Assembly: GCF_001424345.1 (NCBI RefSeq)
Contig: NZ_LMPF01000023.1
Location: 653,984-717,983, forward strand
Length of the DNA stretch: 64,000 nucleotides
Origin: Burkholderia sp. Leaf177
Lineage (GTDB): Bacteria; Pseudomonadota; Gammaproteobacteria; Burkholderiales; Burkholderiaceae
Reading direction: 5' to 3'
The position numbers were made by a program, and so were the translations under genes. Numbering within the stretch: the first letter of the stretch is position 1; each line of letters begins with the position of its first letter. The notes under the pieces are model-generated. The model ran no database searches. It saw nothing but the letters and a program-made list of their open reading frames with translations, and was not told the origin of the DNA. This document shows positions 1 to 7,766 of the stretch, one piece after another.

Positions 1-220
1 CCGCCGGACGGCTTACATTCCGCGGATTATGTCCGCAATAGAATCGCAGCAGGTTACCAAGCCAAAAAAATATGGGAGTTAGTGAAAGCCCCGATAGTAA
101 ATCTCAAGACCGTTGGCGGACGGGCCTCTTCAGGCTGTGCGATTAAATGGGTGCTTTTTTGTGCAGCGCATCTTTCGCTGCCACCGCGTGACTGGCGGCA
201 GCGACTGCTTCCTCACCTGC
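1..220. other. Left-edge region without an assignable gene
   Basis: Both plus-strand frames 1 and 2 are partly open here. Frame 2 ends at a TAG near base 82 and could be the last residues of a gene entering from the left, but there is too little sequence to decide. An imperfect hairpin at 176-203 lies just past the stop of the next gene, without a U-tract on that gene's strand. Confidence 0.3.
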
Positions 221-1318
221 TTACTGCGCATCGATACGGCCGTAAATGCCGGTCGTCGGAGTCGGGCCGGCTGCGAAGAACAACGTATTGGCCGGCTGGC
301 TCGCCACGTCATTGCCGAACGACATTCCCCAGATGCCCGTTTGCTTGATCGGCGTGCCATCCGCCTGCGTCAACGCGCCCAAAAACGCGCCTGTCGCCGG
401 ATTGAACGCATTGATGGTGCCGTCGCCAAAGTTGCCGATCAGCAGGTCGTTGCTGGCCGCGCCGAAGTTGGCCGGCGCCATTGCGATTCCCCACGGCGAG
501 TTCAATGCGCCACCCGAGGCAATGCGCTTGATGAAGCGGCCGTCGGTATCGAAGGTATCGATCACGCCGTTACCCGCGCCGTTGACCTGCTTGCGGTCGT
601 CCGTGCCTTGCTTCGCGTAGGTGAGCGTGACCGTCGTGCCCGTCACGTTGATGCCGAACGGTGCGAAGCCCGCGGGCAGCGACGGGTCCTGGAAGCTGCC
701 GGCGAGCTGGACCTTGCTGAAGTTTTTATCGAAGACATCGACCTTGTTGTTATGGAAGTCGGTCGCGTACAGGAAGTTACCCGTCGCGTTCTTGCCGATC
801 GCCAGGCCTTTATAGACCGCGGCGCCGGCACCATCGTCGAAGGCGATGACAGCCGATGTCGGCAGCACCTTGGGCGACCAGCCGGCGATGGTGCCGGCTT
901 CGGTTGCCCACATGAACAGCGCGTTGCTCGTGGCGCCGTTTGCGCTGATCTGGAAGTCGGTGCTGGTGTTGAACACGATGCCCGTCGGGCCGCCCGGCCG
1001 GCCGTTTGCAGCGGCGGGAATGCTGACCACGAGCGACTGCGGCACGCCGTTGCCGTCGTACAGCGTGGACTTGCTCGTGGCGTTGTCCGATACCCACACG
1101 ACGCCCGTAGGATTGAACGCGATGCCCCAGCCGTTCTGCAGGTTGGCGTCGGTATGAGCGGCTGGCGTGCTGCCATCGGATACCAGCAAGGTGGTCTTGA
1201 ACGGGCCCGTCAGCGTCATGTTGTTGTTCGAGCTGGAATTGCTGCCGCCGCATGCCGAAAGCGTTGCAACGGTGAGTCCGAGCATCACGGACAAGGCAAG
1301 CTTCTGTTTGGGTTTCAT
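221..1318 (-). CDS. TIGR03118-family secreted lipoprotein
   Basis: A 365-residue exported protein. The N-terminus has a lipoprotein signal: MKPKQK, a hydrophobic stretch, then a lipobox LSAC with the acylated Cys at residue 23, followed by a Ser/Asn-rich linker. The rest shows repeated Gly/Asn/Asp-rich strands (for example FGDGTINAFNP and NGVPQSLVVSIP) as expected for a beta-propeller of the TIGR03118 family, whose function is unknown to me. The frame is open for 65 more codons upstream, but I chose the ATG at 1318 because AGGAGA lies just before it and the signal peptide starts there. It stands alone on the minus strand, and its promoter must lie in 1319-1750. It probably sits in the outer membrane or periplasm. 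Confidence 0.8.
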   Translation of the reverse strand: MKPKQKLALSVMLGLTVATLSACGGSNSSSNNNMTLTGPFKTTLLVSDGSTPAAHTDANLQNGWGIAFNPTGVVWVSDNATSKSTLYDGNGVPQSLVVSIPAAANGRPGGPTGIVFNTSTDFQISANGATSNALFMWATEAGTIAGWSPKVLPTSAVIAFDDGAGAAVYKGLAIGKNATGNFLYATDFHNNKVDVFDKNFSKVQLAGSFQDPSLPAGFAPFGINVTGTTVTLTYAKQGTDDRKQVNGAGNGVIDTFDTDGRFIKRIASGGALNSPWGIAMAPANFGAASNDLLIGNFGDGTINAFNPATGAFLGALTQADGTPIKQTGIWGMSFGNDVASQPANTLFFAAGPTPTTGIYGRIDAQ

Positions 1319-1750
1319 TGGAATTCTCCTCTTGCGATATGAGTGGTGTTCGCCAGGCCGCTTCGTGGTCGAAGGCCGGAGAACAGATGACGCGGACTCG
1401 CCGGACACGGGCGCCCGCTGCCTGCGCAGCCGGTTGCCGGTCTCCTTCAAGCGTCCGGACGTCTCACTCTGAACGCGCGCATCGAATGATTTATTCCAAA
1501 GTATTTCCACCAAAATTTTTATCGGCGTTCCTAACTAAATGCGGGGAAGAGCGTTGCTTTAAATGCGCATGACCGGCGGCATTTATTTTTCTAATGTGGT
1601 GGAATAAAGCAGTGGCCTTGATCGTTTCAAACGATGGTCATCACTCAACGAGGATTGGCATGCGTTCCCGTCGTCAATGCGATAGAACACGTGCTCACGC
1701 GAAATGAATGTATGTGGAGCTTTGCGGGATTCACCGGCCACGGGCCTTGA
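1319..1750. promoter_or_regulatory. Intergenic region upstream of the lipoprotein gene
   Basis: This 432-base AT-richer stretch lies between the lipoprotein start and the end of the GlxA-type regulator, both on the minus strand. It should hold the lipoprotein promoter. It contains TTTATTCCA (1490-1498) and TTTCCACCA (1504-1512), and the inverted form TGGTGGAATAAA (1597-1608). No gene is visible. Confidence 0.4.
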
Positions 1751-2770
1751 TCAAACCTTCTCGGACACTCGATCGCGCTTTGGCACGCTCTCGGAATTGC
1801 TCGAGTCGTTCGACCGGAACCGCTGACGGTATTCCATCGGGCTGATGTGCAAGCGCTTGCTGAACGTCCGCCTAAGCGTATCGGCGCTTTCGAAGCCACA
1901 TCGGCGCGCGATCACGGATACCGCATGATCCGTGCTCTCGAGATAACGCCGGGCGGCGTCGATACGCGCGTCGTTGAGAAACGCCATCAGGCTCACGCCG
2001 CATTCCTTGCTGAAAACCCGCGACAGATTGCGCGCGCTCATGTTCAGCCGCTGGGCAAGCGACGACATTGTGTGCGGCAGATGAAGATTGTCGAGCAGGT
2101 ATTGCCGCACCGGCTGGATCTGCGAATCGGCGGCACCTTGAGTTTCGAGCAATGGACTGAACTGCGATTGACCGCCTGCGCGCCGGACATACACGATCAA
2201 ATACTTGGCGACATCGAGTGCCATCTTCTTGCCGAAGTCCTCCTCGATCATCACGAGCGCCAGGTCGATGCCCGCCGTCACGCCCGCAGTCGTATAAATG
2301 CCCTCGTCCTTGACGTAGATCTGATCGGGTTCCACATTCGCCTTCGGGAACATGGAGGCGAGGCGCGCTGCGTCCATCCAGTGAGTGGTGACCGTCCGGT
2401 TATCGATCATGCCGGCCGCGCCGAATGCAAACACGCCATTGCAGATTGCAGCAATACGCCGGCTGATACGGCGCTGCCTGACGAGCCACTCGCTAAGCGT
2501 GGAATCTTCAAGCACTTCAAAAATGCCGAGGCCGCCTGGAATGATCACCGTATCGAATTGCGGGCACGGGTCGAATATCGTTCTGTCCGGCACGACAGTG
2601 AGACCGCTCGACGACTGTACGGAGCCGCGCGTTGTCCCGACGGTCAGCATCTCGTACTCACATTCCCCTTGGCTCAGGATGCGAACTTCGGCGAACGCAT
2701 CTTTGGGGCCTGCAATGTCGAGCAACTGAAAGCCGGGAAACAACACCATGGCGACGGTGATCTTGCGCAT
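1751..2770 (-). CDS. GlxA-type transcriptional regulator (DJ-1/PfpI + AraC HTH)
   Basis: A 339-residue regulator. Residues 1-190 form a DJ-1/PfpI (class I glutamine amidotransferase-like) domain with the nucleophile-elbow Cys at residue 110 (AAIC-NGVF). Residues about 220-320 hold two AraC-type helix-turn-helix motifs, including the closing RRxFxKRLxxSPxEYRxRF pattern. In this family the DJ-1-like domain usually senses a small nitrogen compound. The gene starts 21 bases after the stop of cbtA on the same strand, so it may be the last gene of the nitrile hydratase operon and could regulate it. That link is inference; the family call is firm. Members called ftrA or glxA are close relatives, but I cannot name the ligand. 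Confidence 0.88.
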   Translation of the reverse strand: MRKITVAMVLFPGFQLLDIAGPKDAFAEVRILSQGECEYEMLTVGTTRGSVQSSSGLTVVPDRTIFDPCPQFDTVIIPGGLGIFEVLEDSTLSEWLVRQRRISRRIAAICNGVFAFGAAGMIDNRTVTTHWMDAARLASMFPKANVEPDQIYVKDEGIYTTAGVTAGIDLALVMIEEDFGKKMALDVAKYLIVYVRRAGGQSQFSPLLETQGAADSQIQPVRQYLLDNLHLPHTMSSLAQRLNMSARNLSRVFSKECGVSLMAFLNDARIDAARRYLESTDHAVSVIARRCGFESADTLRRTFSKRLHISPMEYRQRFRSNDSSNSESVPKRDRVSEKV

Positions 2771-2791
2771 ACGCAGTTCCAGGATCGACGG

Positions 2792-3541
2792 CTAGCTGTT
2801 GATATAAGCTCGCGGCATGGTTCGCCGCAACGACGTTCCATACAGGCTTTGCTGTGCCAAAACTCCAAACAAAAGTCCGAGCGCAGTCCACATGACCACT
2901 TGCATTCCGAAAGCTGCAAGCCGAAATTTCCACAGCAGCACGGCCGGGAATGCGCCTGGCACTTCATTGATTGCAGGCATCGCGATTTGTACGGCGGCTA
3001 TAAGCACAACAAATACTGCACCGCCAAAAATAGACGCGTTCCATGCACCAAGCCGGCTTAGCGCGGCGCGCCGGACGCCAAGCGAAAACACCATCACCGC
3101 CAAGGAAATAACAATCATCAGAAAATAGAGACCTGTTCTATATCCAATAGTCTCCGGATCTCCAACCGATGGCGGATTCGCAGGATATTTGATTCCGGGC
3201 ACTAGCACCAGGACCACGAATCCGCCTGACGCGATCAGCGCAGACAAGGGTTTCGGACCAAGCTTGCCAACCCTGCCGATCATCGCGGCAAAACTCAGCG
3301 CAAACAATCCGCCTATGGCCGCGCCGTATGCAAGGACCCCGGTCAGCAATCCGATACCCGCTTGCGTGTGGCGGCTGACGAGTTCGGGTTCGGGCGCTTC
3401 GCCTTTGGCTTCATCGGCTTTTTGCTCGAACGATATTGCCTGATCGACTTGCGGTTCGCCTGCGATTTTTGCAAAACCGAAAGTCAGCAAGCCCGCGGCA
3501 ATTCCCGCAAGCATTCCGCGCACCAATAATTTACCGACCAT
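2792..3541 (-). CDS. cbtA: CbtA family cobalt transporter subunit
   Basis: A 249-residue integral membrane protein that begins MVGKLLVRGMLAG, typical of CbtA, and carries about six hydrophobic segments. CbtA is predicted to move cobalt across the inner membrane together with the small CbtB protein, and cbtAB are usually found under cobalamin control or beside cobalt users. Here the pair follows a cobalt-type nitrile hydratase, which fits cobalt supply for that enzyme. The frame is open 23 codons further upstream, but the ATG at 3541 follows CGGAGA and matches the family start. cbtB ends 13 bases upstream. The loop after the first helix is rich in Glu/Asp and Lys. Family assignment is from recall of the conserved ends and gene pairing. 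Confidence 0.85.
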   Translation of the reverse strand: MVGKLLVRGMLAGIAAGLLTFGFAKIAGEPQVDQAISFEQKADEAKGEAPEPELVSRHTQAGIGLLTGVLAYGAAIGGLFALSFAAMIGRVGKLGPKPLSALIASGGFVVLVLVPGIKYPANPPSVGDPETIGYRTGLYFLMIVISLAVMVFSLGVRRAALSRLGAWNASIFGGAVFVVLIAAVQIAMPAINEVPGAFPAVLLWKFRLAAFGMQVVMWTALGLLFGVLAQQSLYGTSLRRTMPRAYINS

Positions 3542-3554
3542 GGGAATCTCCGTA

Positions 3555-3767
3555 TCAGTGGCAAGGAAAACCGAGAAGATGCCGGCCATCGTGGACAAAT
3601 TCGTGCACATACATTCCCGGAATCAGCGAGGTCGCACCTTCTTCCGCACCGACAAAATAAATGGCAAGGAGCATAAGCAAGCCGCCGAAAATTGCCCACG
3701 GCATCAGTTCGCGAATAGGGAGGGGAGTAGGCAATGCAACGGGATCGAGTACAGCGTCGTTCATCAT
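3555..3767 (-). CDS. cbtB: CbtB family cobalt transporter subunit
   Basis: A 70-residue membrane protein with one transmembrane helix (about residues 22-40) and a C-terminal tail containing His55, His59, His63 and a terminal Cys69-His70 pair (HEFVHDGRHLLGFPCH). This His pattern is the hallmark of CbtB and is a likely cobalt ligand set. AGGAGA precedes the two adjacent ATG codons at 3767 and 3764; either could be used. It lies 45 bases after the nitrile hydratase accessory gene and 13 bases before cbtA, in the same operon. Its role is cobalt uptake with CbtA in the inner membrane. Confidence 0.85.
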   Translation of the reverse strand: MMNDAVLDPVALPTPLPIRELMPWAIFGGLLMLLAIYFVGAEEGATSLIPGMYVHEFVHDGRHLLGFPCH

Positions 3768-3812
3768 GAGATTCTCCTGAGGGCGTGAGCCCGAGTTGTG
3801 TGCGTGAATTTC

Positions 3813-4157
3813 CTAAGCGCCGGCGCTTGCAAATACGGCATCGATACCTGCCATTTCCGAAGTCGACAGCACGCCTGCATCAACGAGCGTTTTCTTTAGC
3901 GCGACGAAAAAGCGTTCGTAATAGTCCCAACGTGGTTGCCCTTCGCAATAGCCGTCTTCCCATTGCGCAATCGACTCAATCAGGTTCTGCCTGAAGGCTT
4001 CCCATTCGAAATATCCCGCCTTCGACAACGACAGCGCAAGGCCGAATACTTCGCGTTCCCAGGGTTTGTCGAATAGAAACTTGCCTTGCAGACGGGGCGG
4101 CGAATCAGGTTGGCCGAGCATGCTCGACGCGGCGTATTCCTCGAAGCGAGTGAACAT
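3813..4157 (-). CDS. Nitrile hydratase accessory protein (P14K/NhlE type)
   Basis: A 114-residue protein needed in known cobalt systems to insert metal into the alpha subunit by forming an alpha-accessory complex that then swaps with the beta subunit. It resembles the beta-subunit N-terminus: both have the pattern F-x-PWE-x-x-FG (here FDKPWEREVFG, in beta VQPWEQRIFG), as expected for a subunit-swapping chaperone. I chose ATG 4157, two bases after the alpha stop, because the longer open frame lies inside the alpha gene. Tight coupling suggests translation with alpha. It acts in the cytoplasm. The family call is strong; the swapping mechanism is known from relatives, not shown here. Confidence 0.87.
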   Translation of the reverse strand: MFTRFEEYAASSMLGQPDSPPRLQGKFLFDKPWEREVFGLALSLSKAGYFEWEAFRQNLIESIAQWEDGYCEGQPRWDYYERFFVALKKTLVDAGVLSTSEMAGIDAVFASAGA

Positions 4158-4159
4158 GA

Positions 4160-4801
4160 TCAGGACACGCCAGATGAAGTCGACAGCGGCGACGGCACGA
4201 GCGCGACGCCCATCATCGCCTCCGGTGTGATCAGCGCGGCCAGCTCGTCCTCGCTCATGTTCTCCGTTCCAGCGGGACGCTCGGGCACGACGAACCATCG
4301 GATCTGCGCGCTGCTGTCCCAGACCTTGACTTCCGTTTCCGGCGCCACGGGCACGCCGAATTCGCGCAGTACGGCACGCGGTTCACGCACGCCGCGCGCG
4401 CGGAATACGGGGTCCTTGTACCAGTACGGCGGCAGGCCGAGCACTGGCCACGGGTAGCACGAGCACAGCGTGCAGATGATCAAGTTGTGCACGCCGTCGC
4501 CGTTCGCAACGGCTGCCATGTGCTCGCCTTCCGCGCCATCCATGCCTTGCGGCAGGTTCATCGAGGCAATGGCCTTCGGTGTATCGTCTATGAGAAGTTG
4601 CTTGAACGCAGGGTCCACCCAGGCGCGCGCAACAATTCGCGCGCCGTTGAACGGACCCGCGATCGTTTCGAAATGCCCGAGCACGGTATCGACAGAATCA
4701 CTGCCCAGCACGCCTTTTTCGATCAGCAGCGCTTCAAGTGCGCGCACTTTGGCGGCGCTGGCCGCTTCACGTTCATCGTCGTATTTGAATAGTTCGCTCA
4801 T
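4160..4801 (-). CDS. nthA: Cobalt-type nitrile hydratase, alpha subunit
   Basis: A 213-residue metal-binding subunit of nitrile hydratase, which adds water to a nitrile to give the amide. The metal motif is Cys110-Thr-Leu-Cys113-Ser-Cys115; Thr in the second position is typical of the cobalt enzyme, whereas iron enzymes have Ser. The following YPWPVLGLPP is also conserved. Cys113 and Cys115 correspond to the residues oxidised to sulfinic and sulfenic acid in known enzymes. Start ATG 4801 has AAGGAATC upstream and lies 21 bases after the beta stop. The order beta-alpha-accessory is the usual one for cobalt enzymes. No amidase is encoded nearby, so the amide product must be handled elsewhere or exported. 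Confidence 0.95.
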   Translation of the reverse strand: MSELFKYDDEREAASAAKVRALEALLIEKGVLGSDSVDTVLGHFETIAGPFNGARIVARAWVDPAFKQLLIDDTPKAIASMNLPQGMDGAEGEHMAAVANGDGVHNLIICTLCSCYPWPVLGLPPYWYKDPVFRARGVREPRAVLREFGVPVAPETEVKVWDSSAQIRWFVVPERPAGTENMSEDELAALITPEAMMGVALVPSPLSTSSGVS

Positions 4802-4822
4802 GGTCTCGATTCCTTGCGTGGT

Positions 4823-5566
4823 TTAGTTGGATGCAAGCAGGTAAGCATCGAACAGGTCAGCGTAGATGGTCGTGTTGGGCTCGCTCTTTTCCTCGCCCCA
4901 GATATCCGCGGCATGGAGCGCCACGCGATACACCGGCATTGCATGACCAATCCCGTCCGGTCCTGTCGAGACGAAGTAGGAAAACGCGCCGGGATAGACG
5001 AGGTCCACCGTGCCCGTTTTATTGCGTAGATACCCTGGCAGCCGCGTGTGATCCACCGCGTCGGGATCCGCCACGCGCACACGCGCGCCTTTCGCAAAAC
5101 GCGGCGCTTCCTCGAACTCGTGGAAGCCTGAATCGCCTTTCACCAGATAAGCGCTGATCTGCTGGGCAATTGCCGGATTGGGTTGACTGGGAAGCGCAGC
5201 TTGCGGATTGGCACGATAGTGACGGGTTTTTTCATCGAGTTCGTCGGCGGACACATAACCTTCGTCGATAAAAAACTGCGAGATGCCCATCAGCCATTTT
5301 TCGTAATAACGATACTTGAAGTACTCGAACGGCTGCATGCCTTCTGCGCCGGTACGCAGCGACGCCCACGTCCATGTGTTCTTGAACGTAGTCGGCAACT
5401 CGGCAATGGGATAGCGCGGCAACGCGTCTGCGAGATGCATGCTCTCCGCCATCATGACCGTGTGTATGCCGAAAATGCGCTGTTCCCAGGGCTGCACGAA
5501 CACATTGGTTTCGACATTCACCGGGCCGAGGTTTTCGAGTCCGCCCAGGTTGTGCTGTAGTTTCAT
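4823..5566 (-). CDS. nthB: Nitrile hydratase, beta subunit
   Basis: A 247-residue partner of the alpha subunit. It begins MKLQHNLGGLENLGPV, typical of beta subunits (usually with the MNGxxDxGG-like start), and has the PWEQRIFG segment and the C-terminal SH3-like barrel (RVRVADPD, HTRLPGYLRNKTGTV, then PVYRVALHAADIWGE). The C-terminal barrel packs on alpha near the metal site in known structures. AGGAGACT precedes ATG 5566. It is 25 bases after the DUF1097 gene and 21 bases before alpha. Length fits the family (about 210-240). Confidence 0.94.
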   Translation of the reverse strand: MKLQHNLGGLENLGPVNVETNVFVQPWEQRIFGIHTVMMAESMHLADALPRYPIAELPTTFKNTWTWASLRTGAEGMQPFEYFKYRYYEKWLMGISQFFIDEGYVSADELDEKTRHYRANPQAALPSQPNPAIAQQISAYLVKGDSGFHEFEEAPRFAKGARVRVADPDAVDHTRLPGYLRNKTGTVDLVYPGAFSYFVSTGPDGIGHAMPVYRVALHAADIWGEEKSEPNTTIYADLFDAYLLASN

Positions 5567-5591
5567 TCGGTAGTCTCCTTCGTCAGTGAAG

Positions 5592-6095
5592 TCAGTTGAG
5601 TTGCGGTTCGGGTTTGCGCGTCAGCGCGTCGCCGAGCACTTCCGAAACGATCCCGAACAGCGCCCCGGTAATCAGCGCGGCCGCGGCAACGAGCGCGGGG
5701 TTATGGATGCCGGCGGTCGTGATCGCCTTGCCCGTTGCAACCGTGGTGCCGACCGTGGACGCAAAGCCCCACACCACGGCGGGCAGCACGTTCAGCAATT
5801 TGAGCTTCGACGCTTGCACCATCGCCGCGCTGCCCACGCCTACGCATATCGCGGCCACGATCGGCGTCTGTGCCGAGCTTGCGATGGCGAGCAGAGATAG
5901 CGATGCAATCACGAGCCCGACCAGGTTCGATGCAACGCTTTGAATAAACCCGGCCGAGCCTCCGCCGACCACGAAGAACGACGCCCAGGCGATGAACGTC
6001 ACCCATACCGGGACGGGAAAAACGGTAGCGGTGACATAGGTATCAACGACTGCCAATACACCGATGCTGACCGTGAACGCTTCGGACTTTTTCAT
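5592..6095 (-). CDS. DUF1097 family membrane protein
   Basis: A 167-residue integral inner-membrane protein with about five hydrophobic helices rich in Ala, Val and Gly and short loops, matching the DUF1097 family (YcdZ-like). No biochemical role is known to me. A charged C-terminus (TRKPEPQLN) is probably cytoplasmic. It sits between the CobW GTPase gene (28 bases upstream) and nitrile hydratase beta (25 bases downstream), so it is almost certainly co-transcribed. The position suggests transport of nitrile, amide or metal, but this is inference only. The start at 6095 follows an AAGGAGCC ribosome site. Confidence 0.8.
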   Translation of the reverse strand: MKKSEAFTVSIGVLAVVDTYVTATVFPVPVWVTFIAWASFFVVGGGSAGFIQSVASNLVGLVIASLSLLAIASSAQTPIVAAICVGVGSAAMVQASKLKLLNVLPAVVWGFASTVGTTVATGKAITTAGIHNPALVAAAALITGALFGIVSEVLGDALTRKPEPQLN

Positions 6096-6123
6096 TGCAG
6101 GCTCCTTGAGGGTTAGGGATTCG

Positions 6124-7119
6124 CTACGAGTGAAGGCAGTTCACGAACGCTTCGCGAAGGCGCGGCATATCGAGATCGCGGCCGATGAAAACAAACTTGT
6201 TTTCACGCGTTTCATCTGCGCGCCATGCCCGGCCAGGACGGCCTTCGAGCAGCATGTGAACGCTATGAAAGTGAAACTGGCGCGGCTCCGATTCAAAATG
6301 CAGCACGCCCTTCATGCGCATCAGTTGTTGACCACGTTCCTGCACGAGCTGATTGATCCATCGGTTGAACCGGTCCGGGTCGAGAGCGCCTGCTTCGATC
6401 AACGCGCAAGACTGAATGGAGGCATCGTGCTCGTGGTCGTGAGCGTTTTCATCGAGCAGATCGGGTTCCAGTCCCAGAAGCGCGGGCAAGGAAAAGCGCC
6501 GCACGCCAAGCAGTGAATTGGCGGCAACGCGCGATTGATTTGTGGTGGTGATGGACGCTGTCGGATTGAGCGCGCGTATTTGAAATTCGAGTTGCTCGAG
6601 CGCGGATTGATCGATGAGGTCGATCTTGTTGATCACGATCACATCGGCGAACGCAACTTGTTCGCGGACAATCTCGTCATGGAGTTGCTGGCCGAAATGA
6701 TGCGCATCGACCACGGTTACGACCGATTCGAGTTCGACCGCTTCCCGCAAGTCAGGGTCTGCAAGAAAGGTCTGGAGCACCGGCGCGGGATCGGCAAGCC
6801 CGGACGTTTCCACGATCAACCGGTCGATCCCGCCATGCGATGGATCTTGCGTTCGTGCCAGCAGTTCTTTCACGCTCGCGACCAGATCGGCGCGCACGGT
6901 GCAGCACACGCAGCCGTTATTGATTTCGATCAGCGCCTCCTCCTCGGCAACGATCAATTGACCATCTATGCCGACTTCGCCGAACTCGTTCACGACCACG
7001 CCGATGCGTCCGCCGGTGTGTTGCTGCATGAGGTGATTGACGAGCGTGGTCTTGCCCGCACCGAGGAAACCGGAGATCACGGTCACGGGAATTTTTCTTG
7101 AGGCTTGGGTCTGGTGCAT
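6124..7119 (-). CDS. CobW/COG0523 family metallochaperone GTPase (nitrile hydratase activator type)
   Basis: A 331-residue G3E GTPase. The Walker A motif GFLGAGKTT is at residues 17-25, the metal-binding CxCC motif at Cys70-Val-Cys72-Cys73, and a NKxD base-recognition motif (VINKIDL) follows. A His-rich loop (DENAHDHEHD) precedes the C-terminal CobW_C domain. COG0523 proteins load or allocate metals; P47K-type members activate iron nitrile hydratases. Here it heads an operon for a cobalt-type enzyme, so cobalt insertion or allocation is likely. The ATG at 7119 has only a weak ribosome site (GTGGG), which lies within a nested inverted repeat (7122-7173). This is the first gene of the operon. 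Confidence 0.9.
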   Translation of the reverse strand: MHQTQASRKIPVTVISGFLGAGKTTLVNHLMQQHTGGRIGVVVNEFGEVGIDGQLIVAEEEALIEINNGCVCCTVRADLVASVKELLARTQDPSHGGIDRLIVETSGLADPAPVLQTFLADPDLREAVELESVVTVVDAHHFGQQLHDEIVREQVAFADVIVINKIDLIDQSALEQLEFQIRALNPTASITTTNQSRVAANSLLGVRRFSLPALLGLEPDLLDENAHDHEHDASIQSCALIEAGALDPDRFNRWINQLVQERGQQLMRMKGVLHFESEPRQFHFHSVHMLLEGRPGRAWRADETRENKFVFIGRDLDMPRLREAFVNCLHS

Positions 7120-7121
7120 GG

Positions 7122-7173
7122 CTGATACCCACGAGGGCTGAGTGAATTCAGCCTCGTCAACAGCGAGTATCAG
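7122..7173. promoter_or_regulatory. Nested inverted repeat directly upstream of the cobalt nitrile hydratase operon
   Basis: An outer stem pairs CTGATAC (7122-7128) with GTATCAG (7167-7173). An inner stem pairs CGAGGGCTGA (7132-7141, one bulged G) with TCAGCCTCG (7148-7156). The element begins three bases before the start codon of the CobW GTPase gene, so as RNA it would enclose its weak ribosome site; as DNA it could be an operator. No regulator match is known to me. Confidence 0.5.
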
Positions 7174-7497
7174 GCCTGTTTATGCGAGTCGGCTTTTGCG
7201 AGACGTGCTCTGTCTCGAATGCACTTATCTGATGTCTTTATATGTCGGAGCGGCACGCAACGGACAAAATCTGCTCGTGTCGGGTCAAGCGCGGGAGGTT
7301 TATGTGTGGTGCGTTTGTGCGCATTCATGCCCGCGACTGGGGCACGATGTTCCGTGATTAATCGCCTGAAGAAAAATCGATTGATGCCGGGAAGTCATGA
7401 TGGCAAGTAGCTGCGCGCAATCTGAAAGGGCGAACCAACTGCGGTCTACACGTTCGGGAAGCCGCAGCCCGTTCCAGATCAAGCCGGAACGTTATGC
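7174..7497. other. Intergenic region, presumed promoter of the nitrile hydratase operon
   Basis: No convincing gene is seen. On the minus strand it should contain the promoter of the operon starting at 7119, but I found no clear -35/-10 pair and nothing that looks like a cobalamin riboswitch. A perfect 9-base stem with a 6-base loop (7499-7522) at its right edge spans the stop of the small exported protein. Confidence 0.4.
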
Positions 7498-7686
7498 TCA
7501 AGACGCGGTGTTGCGCGTCTTGCCGTGCTTGCGATGCTTGGGCGCAGACGAATGATGTTTTGCGGTTCCATTGCCGGACATCGACGATTGTCCTTCGCCG
7601 AAGTGATACGTTTCGGCGGACGCTCCGCCAGAGATGAGCGCGAAGACGCCGAGTGTGGAGACAATGATCAAATGCTTGAGCTTCAT
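7498..7686 (-). CDS. Small exported hypothetical protein
   Basis: A 62-residue protein with a clear signal peptide (MKLKHLII followed by a hydrophobic core, likely cut after GGASA near residue 24). The mature part is short, Gly/Ser then His/Lys-rich (KHHSSAPKHRKHGK), so it may bind metal or nucleic acid non-specifically; no family is recognised. AAGGACC lies just before the ATG. A stem-loop overlaps the stop codon. It stands alone between the nitrile hydratase operon and the drug exporter. Confidence 0.65.
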   Translation of the reverse strand: MKLKHLIIVSTLGVFALISGGASAETYHFGEGQSSMSGNGTAKHHSSAPKHRKHGKTRNTAS

Positions 7687-7766
7687 GGGACAAGGTCCTT
7701 TATAGAAAGTGCGTCAGCTTATACCAGACAACCTCAAATCAAAGCCGACGCATCAACGCTTTCCCT

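Noticed and set aside
176..203. Terminator after the lipoprotein gene
   Set aside because: Stem of ten with one mismatch, but followed by A-rich rather than U-rich sequence on the relevant strand.
113..1342. 409-codon plus-strand open frame over the lipoprotein gene
   Set aside because: The minus-strand frame has a lipobox, ribosome site and family pattern; the plus frame has none.
7174..7500. Cobalamin riboswitch upstream of the cobalt operon
   Set aside because: Looked for because cbtAB are often B12-controlled. No B12-box-like segment or multi-stem layout was recognised by eye; an Rfam scan would settle it.
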